Positions 8,943-18,115 are shown, counted from the first letter of the stretch. The stretch is 64,000 nucleotides of DNA from Fen-1245 sp963835535 (GCA_963835535.1 CAWIFL010000005.1:496001-560000), one strand, 5' to 3'. A program made the numbers and translations. The notes: generated by a model not told the origin, from the sequence alone.

Positions 8943-9467
8943 ATGCGCACAACCGCACTGATCGCCTTCGCGGCTGCCGCCTCCCTGACGGGATGCGGCG
9001 GCGACAAGCCCTCGGGAGGCGCCGTGCAGACGGCGTCCGCGAGCCCGGCCCCGGCGGCCGCGGCCGCCTCGGCGCCCGACGGCCGGCAGCTCTACCAGCG
9101 CTGCGCCGTGTGCCACCAGGTGGCGGGGCAGGGGATTCCCGGGACCTTCCCGCCGCTCGCGCTGTCCGAGTGGGCGGGCGCGGCGAACGTGGCGCTCCCG
9201 ATCCGCGTCGTGCTGCACGGTCTGAACGGGCCGATCACGGTGAAGGGCCAGAAGTTCAACGGCACGATGCCCGCCTTCGGGACCGGGCAGCCGATGAACG
9301 ACGCCGATGTGGCGGCGGTGCTGACCTACGTGCGGAGCTCGTGGGGGAACAAGGCGAGCGCGGTGACCGACGGCGACGTGGCCAAGGAGCGCGCGGCGAC
9401 CGCATCGCAGAGCGCGCCGTGGACCGCGGCCCAGCTCGCCCCGCTGCTCGGCACCGGCGGGCACTGA
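8943..9467 (+). CDS. c-type cytochrome lipoprotein
   Basis: A 174-residue periplasmic electron carrier, probably lipid-anchored: the signal ends in LTGC (Cys18) and is followed by an Ala/Ser/Pro-rich linker. A single haem-binding CAVCH motif (Cys54, Cys57, His58) is followed by a class I cytochrome c fold, with Met109 in NGTMPAFG as the likely sixth ligand. The fold resembles the small cytochromes c that deliver electrons to terminal oxidases. It is followed closely by a convergent ABC permease gene, so it is probably a single-gene transcript. Confidence 0.9.
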   Translation: MRTTALIAFAAAASLTGCGGDKPSGGAVQTASASPAPAAAAASAPDGRQLYQRCAVCHQVAGQGIPGTFPPLALSEWAGAANVALPIRVVLHGLNGPITVKGQKFNGTMPAFGTGQPMNDADVAAVLTYVRSSWGNKASAVTDGDVAKERAATASQSAPWTAAQLAPLLGTGGH

Positions 9468-9506
9468 GCCAATGCCGCCGGCGCCCCGACGCGGGGCGCG
9501 GGCGGC

Positions 9507-11918
9507 CTACTCGCTCCGCAGGGCCAGGAGCGGGTCCACGCGCGTCGCGCGGCGGGCGGGGATGAGGCAGGCGATCAGACCGCTCGCCGCCAGCACGGCG
9601 ACCACGCCGCCGAAGATGGCGGGATCGCGCGGTCGCACGTCGAAGAGAATGACGCTCATCAGCTGCGCGACCGGGGCGGCGAAGCCGAGGCCGAGCAGCA
9701 TCCCCACGCCCATCTGCCAGGCCCCCTGCCGGAAGACCAGACCGACGACGTCCCCCGCTCCCGCGCCGAGCGCCATGCGGATGCCGACTTCGCGCGTGCG
9801 GCGGCTCACCGAGAACGCCATCACCGCGTAGAGCCCCACGGCCGCGATGAACAGCGCGATCAACCCGAGGATCATGAACATCGCCCCGAAGACCCTGATG
9901 TACCACGTCGGCCGGGCGAGCGCTTCGTCCATCGAGTACACCCAGTAGAGCGGGATGTCCGGGTTGAGCGATTGCACGGCGCCGCGCACCGCCGACGTCA
10001 GCGCCATCGGCTCGCCCGCCGTCGCGACGGCAATGCTCACGAAGCTCGCGTAGTGCTGCGACAGCGGGGCGTAGTACGCCGGTTCCCGCGGCTGCTCCGG
10101 GTCGCCGGAGAAGGTCGTCGGGACGACGCCCACCACCGTCAGCCACGGCAGCTTGCTGTCGCGGCCCCCCATCCGGATGCGGCGGCCGATCGGGCTTCCC
10201 TTCGGCAAGAACCGGTCGGCAAAGGCGCGGTTCACAACGACGACCGGATCCGATTCCGCGCGGTCGGTCGCGGCGATGCCGCGACCCTGCAGGATCGGGA
10301 TGGCGAACGTCTCGAAGAATCCGGCCGACACCGCGGCCCAACGGGCGTTGGGGACGTCCCGGTCCGCGTTGTACGTCGCGCCGTCCACCGTGAAGGTGCC
10401 GCCGTTCGACCCCACGCCGGGCAGCCCCGACGTCAGCGCGACTGCGCGCGCGCCCGGAAGCGTCGCCAGGCGCTCACGCAGGTCCTCGAAGAAGCGCTGC
10501 TGCGTCAGCGTGTCGTCGTAGCCGGCCGGGAAGCCCAGTCGCGCCGTGAACACGTTCTGCACCCGGAAACCCGGGTCCATCGTCCGGAGCCGGGTCACGC
10601 TCTTGATCATCAGCCCCGCGGCCACCAGCAGGCCGCACGACAGCGCGATCTCGAAGACGACCAGCGACCGGCTCATCTTCCCGATGTGGAGGCTCGACGA
10701 CCCGCGCGATTCGTCCTTCAGGACCTCGTTGATGTCGGTCCGGGACGATTGCCAGGCCGGGATCGCGCCGGAGAAGACGGTGGCCAGGAGGCTCACGCCG
10801 ACGGTGAACAGCAGCACCGCGGGATGGAGCCGGATGTCGATGAAGAACGGGGGCTGGGCGTCCGCGATGGCCCGGTTGAACACCGCGATCCCAACGGCGG
10901 CCAGGCCGGTGCCCAACACGGCGGCCGTGGCCGAGAGCACGAATGCCTCGGTCAGGAACTGCCGGACCACGGCGCCGCGCGGGGCGCCGAGGGCGACCCG
11001 GACCCCGATCTCCTTCGTCTTGTGCATCGCGCGGTCGAGCAGGAGGTTGGCCACGTTCGCGCAGGCGATCAGCAGGACGAAGAACATCGCGCCCAGCATC
11101 GTGTAGAGCAGCTGGTGCGGCTCCGGCCCGATCGCGGCGTCCACGAACCGCTGGGCTACGGCGCCGATGTCCTTGTTCGTCGCCGGATACTGCTCCTGCA
11201 GCCGGCGCGCGATGACGCCCACGTCCGCGTTGGCCTGGGGTACGGTGACGCCCGGCTTCAGCATGCCGACCACGTCCAGCCACTGGCCGTCGCCGCGCTT
11301 CATTCCCGGCTCGAGTTGCAGCGGCAGCCACAGGTCGGCGTCGTCGGGGAACTGGTAGCCCTCGGGCATCACGCCCACGATCGTGAACGGCGCCCCGTTC
11401 ACGCGCAGCGAGCGCCCGATCACGCCGCGGTCGCCGCCGAAACGCCGCTGCCACATCCCGTAGCCGATGACCGCCACCGCGCCCCCGCCCGGCGCGTCCT
11501 CCCCCGGCCGGAACGCTCGTCCGAGCAGCGGCCGCGCGAACGCCACGTCGAAGGCGGCCGCCGTCACCCACGACCCCGTGTACCGCTCGGCGTCGCCGGT
11601 CCCGCTCACGTTGACGGTGCCGGAATAGTAGGCGGCGATCGCGTCGAAGCTGTGCTGCTGCTGCCGGTAGTCCAGGTAGTCGGAGAACGGCACGCCCATC
11701 TGCCGCTCGTTCTGGGCGGGATTGTTCCGGTAGACCATGACGACCCGCTCGCCGCCCGGATACGGCAGACCCTTCAGGATGACCCCGTAGACGATGCTGA
11801 ATCCCGCGGTCGCGAGCCCGATCCCGAACGTCAACACCACCACGGCGACCAGCGCCAGAGCCGGGCTCTGCCGCAGCGACCGGAAGCCGTACCGGATGTC
11901 TCGGAGGATGGCGTCCAT
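9507..11918 (-). CDS. ADOP-family ABC transporter permease
   Basis: 803 residues with the layout of 'acidobacterial duplicated orphan permeases': an N-terminal LRDIRYGFRSLRQSPALAL signature, one TM helix, a large periplasmic MacB-type core domain (about 60-260), three FtsX-like TM helices, a second MacB core (about 440-650) and three more helices. It is a MacB/LolCE-like protein, likely involved in export or lipoprotein/peptide efflux. No ATPase gene is adjacent, which is normal for this orphan group. It stands alone between the cytochrome (convergent) and the VanX-like gene (same strand). Confidence 0.9.
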   Translation of the reverse strand: MDAILRDIRYGFRSLRQSPALALVAVVVLTFGIGLATAGFSIVYGVILKGLPYPGGERVVMVYRNNPAQNERQMGVPFSDYLDYRQQQHSFDAIAAYYSGTVNVSGTGDAERYTGSWVTAAAFDVAFARPLLGRAFRPGEDAPGGGAVAVIGYGMWQRRFGGDRGVIGRSLRVNGAPFTIVGVMPEGYQFPDDADLWLPLQLEPGMKRGDGQWLDVVGMLKPGVTVPQANADVGVIARRLQEQYPATNKDIGAVAQRFVDAAIGPEPHQLLYTMLGAMFFVLLIACANVANLLLDRAMHKTKEIGVRVALGAPRGAVVRQFLTEAFVLSATAAVLGTGLAAVGIAVFNRAIADAQPPFFIDIRLHPAVLLFTVGVSLLATVFSGAIPAWQSSRTDINEVLKDESRGSSSLHIGKMSRSLVVFEIALSCGLLVAAGLMIKSVTRLRTMDPGFRVQNVFTARLGFPAGYDDTLTQQRFFEDLRERLATLPGARAVALTSGLPGVGSNGGTFTVDGATYNADRDVPNARWAAVSAGFFETFAIPILQGRGIAATDRAESDPVVVVNRAFADRFLPKGSPIGRRIRMGGRDSKLPWLTVVGVVPTTFSGDPEQPREPAYYAPLSQHYASFVSIAVATAGEPMALTSAVRGAVQSLNPDIPLYWVYSMDEALARPTWYIRVFGAMFMILGLIALFIAAVGLYAVMAFSVSRRTREVGIRMALGAGAGDVVGLVFRQGAWQMGVGMLLGLGFAAPVAQLMSVILFDVRPRDPAIFGGVVAVLAASGLIACLIPARRATRVDPLLALRSE

Positions 11919-11965
11919 CGAGCAGACCCTACGGGAGCCCCTGGGTCGGGGTTTCTACAGAGCGG

Positions 11966-13009
11966 TCAGTGGGGGCTGCTCGGGCTCCGCCGGGCGGCGA
12001 GTTCCTCGAAGGTGAGGTCGAGGACCGGGTAGCGCTGCCAGTCCTTGTAGTCGAAATGCCACCACTCTTCGGGGATGACCTTGAACCCCTCGCGCTCCAT
12101 CGCCGTGCGGAGCAGGGCGCGGTACCAGCGCTGGAGGCTCGTGCCCCCGGGATAGTCGGCGTAGGAGCGGGGGGAGAACTCGTCGTACCCGCCCACCATC
12201 CGGATCGGTGCGCCGGTCTTGAGATCGTAGAGCGAGAGGTCCACCGCGCACCCGCGGTTGTGCTTCGAGCCGGAGTCCGGGTTGGCGACGAACATGTGGA
12301 GCGAGTCGGGCGTCGCGTCCCAGAACATCCTGGTCACGTACCAGGGGCGGTAGGCGTCGTGGATCAGGATGCCGTAACCCTGCGGCACGAGCCACAGCAG
12401 CGCCCGGCGCAGCGCCTCGGCCGCGGGCCGCTGGAGGAAGGCCCTGGCCGACGTGTACATCGCGCTGCCAAGAAAGTCGTTGGTCGTCGCGTAGCGGATG
12501 TCGAGCTTGATCCGGCGGTCGAGTGTCGTGAGGTCCACGAGGTCCGGCTTGCGGAGCCCCGCCGGCTGCGGCGGCGGGCGCATGGCGAGCGCGGCCTCGC
12601 GCAGGGAGTCCACCGGATGGAGCGGCGTGATGCGGAACGTGACGCCCTCCTCGGTGCCGACCGCCCGGCGCGGCAGGAGCGTGCCGCCCAGGACGAGCCT
12701 CGCGACAAGGCCCCCCGGGCTGCGCTCGAACCGGGCCGCGCCGCCGCGGTAGGGGCCCGAATCGACGGTGAAACCGACCGGGGCGCTCGTGAGCGTGTAC
12801 GGCCGGCGCCCGATCAGGATCTCCAGCCGGCCCTCGTCTTCCCGCACGAGGAGGCGGTCCGTCCCGGCGCCGTACTCGCCGATCAAGGGGAGCCAGGCTG
12901 GAGGCGGGGATTGGGGTTTGGGGATTGGGGATTGGGGCAGCGCGGCGCCAGCCCGGATCGCCAGGATCAGGGCCAGGGCCGATGCGGCGATGCGCCGCGG
13001 CGCCAGCAT
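11966..13009 (-). CDS. D-alanyl-D-alanine dipeptidase (VanX/DdpX-like, M15D) with extra N-terminal domain
   Basis: Predicted periplasmic zinc dipeptidase that splits D-Ala-D-Ala, probably for cell-wall turnover. The catalytic domain (about 155-340) shows DAYRP (Arg221), SKHNRGCAVD (zinc ligands His250 and Asp257) and EWWHFDY (catalytic Glu315, zinc ligand His318). Before it are a signal peptide and an additional beta-rich domain of about 110 residues not found in standard VanX. Just after the signal peptide, residues 25-37 (PQSPIPKPQSPPP) are encoded by a GGGGATTGGGG-type repeat (12906-12937). It is 21 bases downstream of the M28 peptidase gene on the same strand. Confidence 0.85.
   Translation of the reverse strand: MLAPRRIAASALALILAIRAGAALPQSPIPKPQSPPPAWLPLIGEYGAGTDRLLVREDEGRLEILIGRRPYTLTSAPVGFTVDSGPYRGGAARFERSPGGLVARLVLGGTLLPRRAVGTEEGVTFRITPLHPVDSLREAALAMRPPPQPAGLRKPDLVDLTTLDRRIKLDIRYATTNDFLGSAMYTSARAFLQRPAAEALRRALLWLVPQGYGILIHDAYRPWYVTRMFWDATPDSLHMFVANPDSGSKHNRGCAVDLSLYDLKTGAPIRMVGGYDEFSPRSYADYPGGTSLQRWYRALLRTAMEREGFKVIPEEWWHFDYKDWQRYPVLDLTFEELAARRSPSSPH
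12906..12937. repeat. GGGGATTGGGG-type tandem repeat inside a coding region
   Basis: Four near-copies of the unit GGGGATT (one as GGGGTTT) in a row. On the minus strand they encode the Pro/Gln-rich spacer just behind the signal peptide of the VanX-like dipeptidase. A second copy of the same repeat lies between dsrC and hydB at 50696-50727. Confidence 0.7.
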
Positions 13010-13030
13010 CGTGCTACTCGTGGCGATCGC

Positions 13031-14731
13031 CTATTGCCGGCAGGTTGCGTTCGGGTCCGGCTTCGGCTGGTCCACCACGACGCGGTGGTCCAGGTCGGCC
13101 ACATGCACGGCGATGTCCTCGATCAGGCTCGCGACCCGCGCCATGTGCGCGTAGTCGATGTACTCGGGCTCGTCGGTGACCTGGTGGTAGTCCGAGTGGA
13201 TCCCCGTGGTGAAGAAGACCACCGGGATGCCGTAGCGCGCGTACGAGTAGTGGTCGCTGCGGCAGTAGATGTTCGCCGGATGGCCGTTGGCGTCGATCGA
13301 GTAGTCGAACACGAGGCCGTGATGGTCGTCGCGGTTCACGGTCTCGACGAGGTCGCCCAGCTCCTTCGAGAGGCGCCGCGAGCCCACGAGCTGGAGGTAG
13401 TCGGGGCCGCCGTGGATCGGTGTGCCCTCCTTGGTGCGCCCGACCTCGTCTTCGGCGTCGCCGCGGCCGATCATGTCGATGTTGAGCTGGGCCACGATCG
13501 AATCGCGCGGCACGGTCGGGTGGTCGGTGAACCACCGCGAGCCGAGCAGGCCCAGCTCCTCGCCGGTGTGCCAGACGAAGAGGATGGAGCGCTTCGGCCT
13601 GGTATGGAGCGAGACGATCTTCTGCGCGATCTCGAGCACCGACACCGTGCCCGAGCCGTCGTCGTCGGCGCCGTTGTAGATCGAGTCCTTGCGCGACGCG
13701 CCGGGGTGCGCGGCGCGCCAGGCGGCCAGCAGGCTGTCCGCCAGCGCCTGCTGCGCCGGCGTCGCCTGCTTCCCGCCGTCGTCGGCGCCCTCCGGCCGCA
13801 CGATGTGGTTCCAGATCCGCAGCGAGTCGTGGTCCACCGGGCTGGAGTTGAACCCGAGGTGATCGTTGTGCGCGCCGATGGCGACGTACTCGCCGCGCAG
13901 CTTGCGGTCGCGGCCGGGCACGATCGCCACGACGTTGCGCGCGGGCGCGCTCTCCCGGTCGATCACGAGATGCGCCTGTACGGTGCGGCCCGTCGGGCCG
14001 ACCGTCACGCTGTCGAGGGCGGTGCCCAGGAGGCGCGCCGCGGCGGCGGTCGTGACCTGGAGGAACAGCGGGACGGTGTCCCTCGCCGGGCCCCCCATCG
14101 AGAGCTGGGGCTGACGCTCCGAGCTGCGGAACTGCGGTGGCAGCCGCTCGAGCCCCGGCATCGCGATGCCGGCGGCCGTGCCGAAGCGGGAGAGCAGCGC
14201 CCCGAGCTGGAGCCGGGTGGTGGGGCCGGCGACGCGGGGCGGACCGAAGACGATGAGCGCGCCACGCACCACCTCGGGTGGAAGCGAGTCCGTCCCGCCG
14301 AGGGGGCCGCCGTAGACCACCGGCGCGCCGTCCAGCGGCCGGGCCGCGCCTGCGCGCAGGCGGCGCATCGCGAAGTCGTCGAAGACCCGGAGGGTCGTCC
14401 CCGCCACCGTCAGCGTCGAGCTGGTGTCCACGGTCTCCCGCATGAGCGGCACGGTCTGGAAGTACGTGCCGCTGTCGCCCGCCGGGAGCAGGCCCATCGC
14501 GCGCGCCTCGCCGGCGATGTAGTCCGTCGCCTTGAGGTTGTAGATCGTCCCCCCGCGGCGGCCCATCATCGAATCGTCCGCATAGATGTAGAGCCGGGTC
14601 ATCAGGTCGGCGGCGGTGATCTCGGGCGAGGTCGGCGCCGGCGCGTGCTTCAGGGGCGGCGGCGCGGTCTGCGCGGAAAGGCCGGCGGGCACGAGCAGTG
14701 CCAGCAGGACGGCACGGTGCAGCGGCTGCAT
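13031..14731 (-). CDS. Secreted M28 family zinc peptidase
   Basis: A 566-residue exported aminopeptidase-like enzyme; the signal peptide ends near GLSAQ. The order is a protease-associated (PA)-like insert at about 120-260, then the M28 core: AHNDHLG (His288), ADDDGSG (Asp356), TGEELGLLGS (catalytic Glu391, ligand Glu392), NIDM (Asp419) and the C-terminal SDHYSYARYGIP with the last His ligand. A long insertion lies between the first two zinc motifs. It probably trims peptides in the periplasm. It is followed by the VanX-like dipeptidase, and the two may be co-transcribed as a periplasmic peptide-degradation pair. Confidence 0.9.
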   Translation of the reverse strand: MQPLHRAVLLALLVPAGLSAQTAPPPLKHAPAPTSPEITAADLMTRLYIYADDSMMGRRGGTIYNLKATDYIAGEARAMGLLPAGDSGTYFQTVPLMRETVDTSSTLTVAGTTLRVFDDFAMRRLRAGAARPLDGAPVVYGGPLGGTDSLPPEVVRGALIVFGPPRVAGPTTRLQLGALLSRFGTAAGIAMPGLERLPPQFRSSERQPQLSMGGPARDTVPLFLQVTTAAAARLLGTALDSVTVGPTGRTVQAHLVIDRESAPARNVVAIVPGRDRKLRGEYVAIGAHNDHLGFNSSPVDHDSLRIWNHIVRPEGADDGGKQATPAQQALADSLLAAWRAAHPGASRKDSIYNGADDDGSGTVSVLEIAQKIVSLHTRPKRSILFVWHTGEELGLLGSRWFTDHPTVPRDSIVAQLNIDMIGRGDAEDEVGRTKEGTPIHGGPDYLQLVGSRRLSKELGDLVETVNRDDHHGLVFDYSIDANGHPANIYCRSDHYSYARYGIPVVFFTTGIHSDYHQVTDEPEYIDYAHMARVASLIEDIAVHVADLDHRVVVDQPKPDPNATCRQ

Positions 14732-14837
14732 CGAGGCTCCCTGGTGTATGGTGGCCGGGGACCGGCGTGCGAAGTCTAATGCGGTGTGTTACGTGCCGGC
14801 CAGGGAAGTCGTTCGACCGGGCGGAAGAACGGCCGCC

Positions 14838-15758
14838 TCAGTCTGCGGCGGCCGGCTCCGCCTCGGGGGTCGGGACCCGGTGGGCGAGCTGGATCCAGAG
14901 GACCGCGCCCAGGATCAGGACCATCGCCGCCACCGTGCGCGCCCCGATCGGCTCGCCGAGGAAGACGTTGCCCAGCAGGACCGCGATCGGCGGATTGACG
15001 TACGCGTAGGTGCCGACCGCCGTCGCCGACGCGTGGCGCAGCGCGTAGGTGTAGGCGGTGTAGCCGACGATCGACCCGAAGACCACCAGATAGCCGAGGG
15101 CCTCGAGCCCCGTCGCGGTCGGGTGCACGGCGCGCGCCTCCCCGACGAGCAGCCCGAGCAGCGCGACGGCGGCTCCGGACGCGATCATCTGGATGGCCGC
15201 TCCGACGTAGGGGTTCACGTCGGGGTGGCGGCGCTTGTAGTAGACCGAGCCGAAGGCCCAGGAGGCGCTGGCCAGCGTGAGCGCGATCGGCCCGCGCAGG
15301 TCGGCCCGGAGGAAGGCGCGCGGGTTCGCCCCGACGAGCAGCATCGTGCCCGCGAGCCCCACCAGCAACCCGGCGATCACGCGCAGGGAGAGCCGGCCGG
15401 GACCGCCCGGCACGATCGCGTCGAAGAACGCCATCCACAGCGCCACCGTCACCACGAAGATGCTGGCGATGCCGGACGGCGTGAACTGTTCGGCCCACAC
15501 GACCGCCGAGTTCCCGCCGCCGAGGAGGAACAGTCCCACGACGGCGAGGATGCCCCAGTCGCGCGCGCGGCGCGGCAGCTGCGCGCCCAGGGCCAGCGCG
15601 CTTCCCAGGAGGAGCAGCCCGGCCAGGAGGAACCGGAGGCCGGCGAAGAGCAGGGGAGGCAGATCGCGGACACCGATCCGGATCGCCAGGTAGGTGGATC
15701 CCCAGACGACGCAGACCACGAGGTACGCGAACAGCGCCTTGCCGCGCAGTGCCGCCAT
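14838..15758 (-). CDS. EamA/DMT family transporter
   Basis: A 306-residue inner-membrane protein with about ten TM helices in two EamA repeats. The first opens with LVVCVVWGSTYLAIRIG and the second with ALTLASASWAFGSVYY. It belongs to the drug/metabolite transporter superfamily (RhaT/YedA-like), which usually exports amino acids or metabolites. The substrate is not predictable. It stands alone, about 70 bases downstream of the small unknown gene on the same strand. Confidence 0.9.
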   Translation of the reverse strand: MAALRGKALFAYLVVCVVWGSTYLAIRIGVRDLPPLLFAGLRFLLAGLLLLGSALALGAQLPRRARDWGILAVVGLFLLGGGNSAVVWAEQFTPSGIASIFVVTVALWMAFFDAIVPGGPGRLSLRVIAGLLVGLAGTMLLVGANPRAFLRADLRGPIALTLASASWAFGSVYYKRRHPDVNPYVGAAIQMIASGAAVALLGLLVGEARAVHPTATGLEALGYLVVFGSIVGYTAYTYALRHASATAVGTYAYVNPPIAVLLGNVFLGEPIGARTVAAMVLILGAVLWIQLAHRVPTPEAEPAAAD

Positions 15759-15836
15759 TGCCGGTCAGCCTTTCCGTGGGTGGCTGTCCGACTATAACAC
15801 CGGAGACCTGCGACGCGTGAAACGGAGAACGACGCG

Positions 15837-16265
15837 CTACGCGGGGACCTGTTTCGCGGAGTAGCCCGGTGTCTCGTCGGACCCGGACGAGTCGAGCTCG
15901 CGTTGCAGCCAGCCCCACGCCTCCGCCTCGTCACGGAACGCCGCGGTCCTGCATCCGCCCAGCTCCCCGAGGGTGCACAGCATGCGGGCCCCGCCGAACT
16001 GCGCGCCGGGGTTGGAGAGAATGGCCACCGGCGGCACGCGGCGCGTGCACAGCACGCGCAACGCCGCCACCAACGCGTTGGCCTCGCGCGCGCTCGGCGT
16101 GAAACCCTGCACACGGAAGTCCAGGAGAAGTGCGTCGACGACCCCCTCCTTCGCCTTGAGCGAGGCGAGGTCGAGCTGCGCGAGCCATTCCCGCAGCGAG
16201 GCGAGCCGGGTCCCGCCCAGCACGACCACTCGCTTGCCGAGGTTGGTGTTGAATTCCAGGTTCAT
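15837..16265 (-). CDS. Hypothetical protein, possible STAS/SpoIIAA-like fold
   Basis: 142 residues with no signal peptide or TM helix. An alternating beta/alpha pattern (KRVVVLGG, VDALLLDFRV, VPPVAILSN) ends in AFRDEAEAWGWL. The 'AFRDxxxAxxWL' ending is common in SpoIIAA-like/STAS domain proteins, so a small cytoplasmic STAS-like regulator is possible, but this is only a fold guess. The ATG at 16265 was chosen over a TTG at 16277; neither has a clear ribosome site. It diverges from the gene at 16418 across a long inverted repeat. Confidence 0.5.
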   Translation of the reverse strand: MNLEFNTNLGKRVVVLGGTRLASLREWLAQLDLASLKAKEGVVDALLLDFRVQGFTPSAREANALVAALRVLCTRRVPPVAILSNPGAQFGGARMLCTLGELGGCRTAAFRDEAEAWGWLQRELDSSGSDETPGYSAKQVPA

Positions 16266-16300
16266 CGTGACGTGCAAGATGCGAAGGGCGCGCTGACGCC

Positions 16301-16364
16301 AAAAGACTATGGGATCCTCTAGTCCCCTTCCGCGAGGCCCGACTAGGGGATCTTATAGTCTTTT
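16301..16364. repeat. 24-base inverted repeat in a divergent intergenic region
   Basis: Left arm 16301-16324 begins AAAAGACTAT and ends CTAGTC. Right arm 16341-16364 is its reverse complement with three mismatches (GACTAG...ATAGTCTTTT). A 16-base loop separates them. Both flanking genes are transcribed away from it, so it is not a terminator for either. It could be an operator for a dimeric regulator, an attenuator-like leader, or a small palindromic repeat element. Confidence 0.75.
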
Positions 16365-16417
16365 GCCGGGGGATCCCCCAATGGATACTGGAGGCTCCCT
16401 ACAACCAGGAGTTCGTC

Positions 16418-16729
16418 GTGGCACTGCCGCCCCGCAATCACCGCATCGCGCTCAAGGACGCCGCCGAGTACACCAGGCGGCACCGCGAACACGACCCCAA
16501 GGGCGTGAAGGCGTACGCCTTCCACAAGGACCAGGTCCTGGAGCTGCTGGGCCATCCCGGGTGCGTCGGCCTGCGGATTCACCACGCCCGTGCCGCCGAC
16601 GGCCAGCCGACCGTCCTGCTCACCGGCATCGACGCGGCCGACAACGATCTGACGGGGGTCACGATGCTCCAGAACCCGTTCCCGTGTCCGCCACTCTGCG
16701 GCGGAGGGAACGCGCTCAACAACGGCTGA
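16418..16729 (+). CDS. Small hypothetical protein
   Basis: 103 residues starting on a GTG, with AGGAG about seven bases upstream. It is charged at the N-terminus (DAAEYTRRHREHDPKGVKAYAF) and ends in a Pro/Cys/Gly-rich tail (NPFPCPPLCGGGNALNNG). There is no signal peptide or TM helix. The middle contains LLTGIDAADNDL. I do not recognise a named family. It lies immediately upstream of the 7-TM/histidine kinase/response regulator genes, so it may be part of that unit. Confidence 0.6.
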   Translation: MALPPRNHRIALKDAAEYTRRHREHDPKGVKAYAFHKDQVLELLGHPGCVGLRIHHARAADGQPTVLLTGIDAADNDLTGVTMLQNPFPCPPLCGGGNALNNG

Positions 16730-16733
16730 CGCT

Positions 16734-17369
16734 GTGGTGCGTGCCCCGCTGCTGCTCTATCTGGGGTCGGCCGCCGAGGCGCTGCCACTGGTGGCGGCGG
16801 CTATCGTGCGGCGGCCGCAGCGGGGCGCGCGGTTCTGGATTCTGGCGTGGTGCGGGCTGATGGTGGGCTGCGACGTCCTCTCGTTCTGGACCGCGTATCA
16901 CGGCGTGCGCAATAACTGGGTCGGATACGTGGCGACGGTGGCGGGTGCGCTGGTCCTGTGGGGCCTCTCCTACTGGCAGACGAGCGCCACGGAGCGGCTC
17001 ACGCTGCAGGTGGCTGCGTTCCTGTTTCTCGCGGTGTGGGTGATCCTGACGGTCGTGTTCGACAACCTCTCCGTCCCGAGCCGCGCCTCGACCCCCATGG
17101 CCAACACCGTCTGCCTGCTGGCGGCGGCGTACACGCTGCTGGCGCGGAGCGTGCGCACCCGGGACGACCTCCTGCACCAGGACTGGTTCTGGGTGAGCGC
17201 GGGGGTGGCGTTCTACTTCGGTATCTGGAGCGCGATGGATCTGATGCGGGCGTTGCTGTTCGACCGGAACGTCGGGCTGTGGCTGGCGCTGAACGAGATC
17301 GGGTTCGGGATCAACATCCTGCCCTGGCTCGTCATTGCCCGCGGGGTGACATGCCGAGTCGAGACCTGA
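16734..17369 (+). CDS. Seven-TM integral membrane protein of unknown function
   Basis: 211 residues predicted to span the membrane seven times; the helices are roughly residues 5-25, 34-55, 62-80, 88-110, 118-135, 150-172 and 180-204. No recognised domain. Its 3' end overlaps the start of the histidine kinase gene by 19 bases, so the two are surely co-translated. A 7-TM partner of a kinase that has only one TM helix and no sensor domain suggests it may be the sensing component; this is inference from position. The start is a GTG four bases after the previous stop. Confidence 0.7.
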   Translation: MVRAPLLLYLGSAAEALPLVAAAIVRRPQRGARFWILAWCGLMVGCDVLSFWTAYHGVRNNWVGYVATVAGALVLWGLSYWQTSATERLTLQVAAFLFLAVWVILTVVFDNLSVPSRASTPMANTVCLLAAAYTLLARSVRTRDDLLHQDWFWVSAGVAFYFGIWSAMDLMRALLFDRNVGLWLALNEIGFGINILPWLVIARGVTCRVET

Positions 17370-18115
17370 CGGTCGTCGGGCTGTTCGTCGGGGCGCTGCT
17401 GAGCGTGGCGATCCTGCTCACCGCGTTCGTCGCCGCGCTGGTGATCTCGCAGCGGCGCCGCATCGCCCTCGAACGGGTCCACGCCCAGCGCCTGCTTACG
17501 GCGCAGGAGGAGGAGCGCTCGCGCGTGGCGCGCGAGCTGCACGACGACGCGCTGCAGCGGATCGCAATGATCCGCAACAACGTGGACGAGGTCGCGCGGG
17601 CGAGCCCCGACGCGCGGCACCGCCTCGGCGGCGTGTCGGAGGAGCTGGAGGACCTGAGCACGGTGCTCCGCACGGCGGCCCGCCATCTGCATCCGTCCGT
17701 GGTGGAGAAGGCGGGGCTGGTGCGGGCACTGCAGGAACTGGCTGAGGAATTCGCGCGCACCGGCCCGCTGGACGTCCGGGTGGTGCTGCCCGGGCCCGTG
17801 CCGCCCGTGCGGCCAGAGACCGGCGTCGCCGTGTACCGGATCGCCCAGGAGGCGCTGCGCAACGTGGTCAGGCACGCCGGGGTCGGCGAGGCGGAGATGT
17901 CGCTCGACGCGGACGGCGCGACGGGAGCGTTGAGCCTCCGCGTCTCCGATGCCGGACGCGGCTTTGCCGCGGGGGCGTCCCGATCCGAGGACGGCCTCGG
18001 GCTCATCGCCATGCGCCAGCGTGCCGAGGGAGCAGGAGGCCGGCTCACCCTGCGGGCTTTCCCGGGCGGCGGCACGGTTGTCACGGCGGTCTTCGCTCGG
18101 GGTTGGGCCTCGTGA
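17351..18115 (+). CDS. NarL-type sensor histidine kinase (HisKA_3)
   Basis: A 254-residue membrane kinase: one TM helix (about 8-33), a HisKA_3 dimerisation domain with EEERSRVARELHDDALQ (phospho-acceptor His64), and a HATPase_c domain (YRIAQEALRNVVRHAG, SDAGRGF, GLGLIAMRQRAE). There is no separate sensor domain, so it may take its signal from the 7-TM protein encoded in overlap upstream. It phosphorylates the response regulator encoded immediately downstream in GTGA overlap. Confidence 0.92.
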   Translation: MPSRDLTVVGLFVGALLSVAILLTAFVAALVISQRRRIALERVHAQRLLTAQEEERSRVARELHDDALQRIAMIRNNVDEVARASPDARHRLGGVSEELEDLSTVLRTAARHLHPSVVEKAGLVRALQELAEEFARTGPLDVRVVLPGPVPPVRPETGVAVYRIAQEALRNVVRHAGVGEAEMSLDADGATGALSLRVSDAGRGFAAGASRSEDGLGLIAMRQRAEGAGGRLTLRAFPGGGTVVTAVFARGWAS

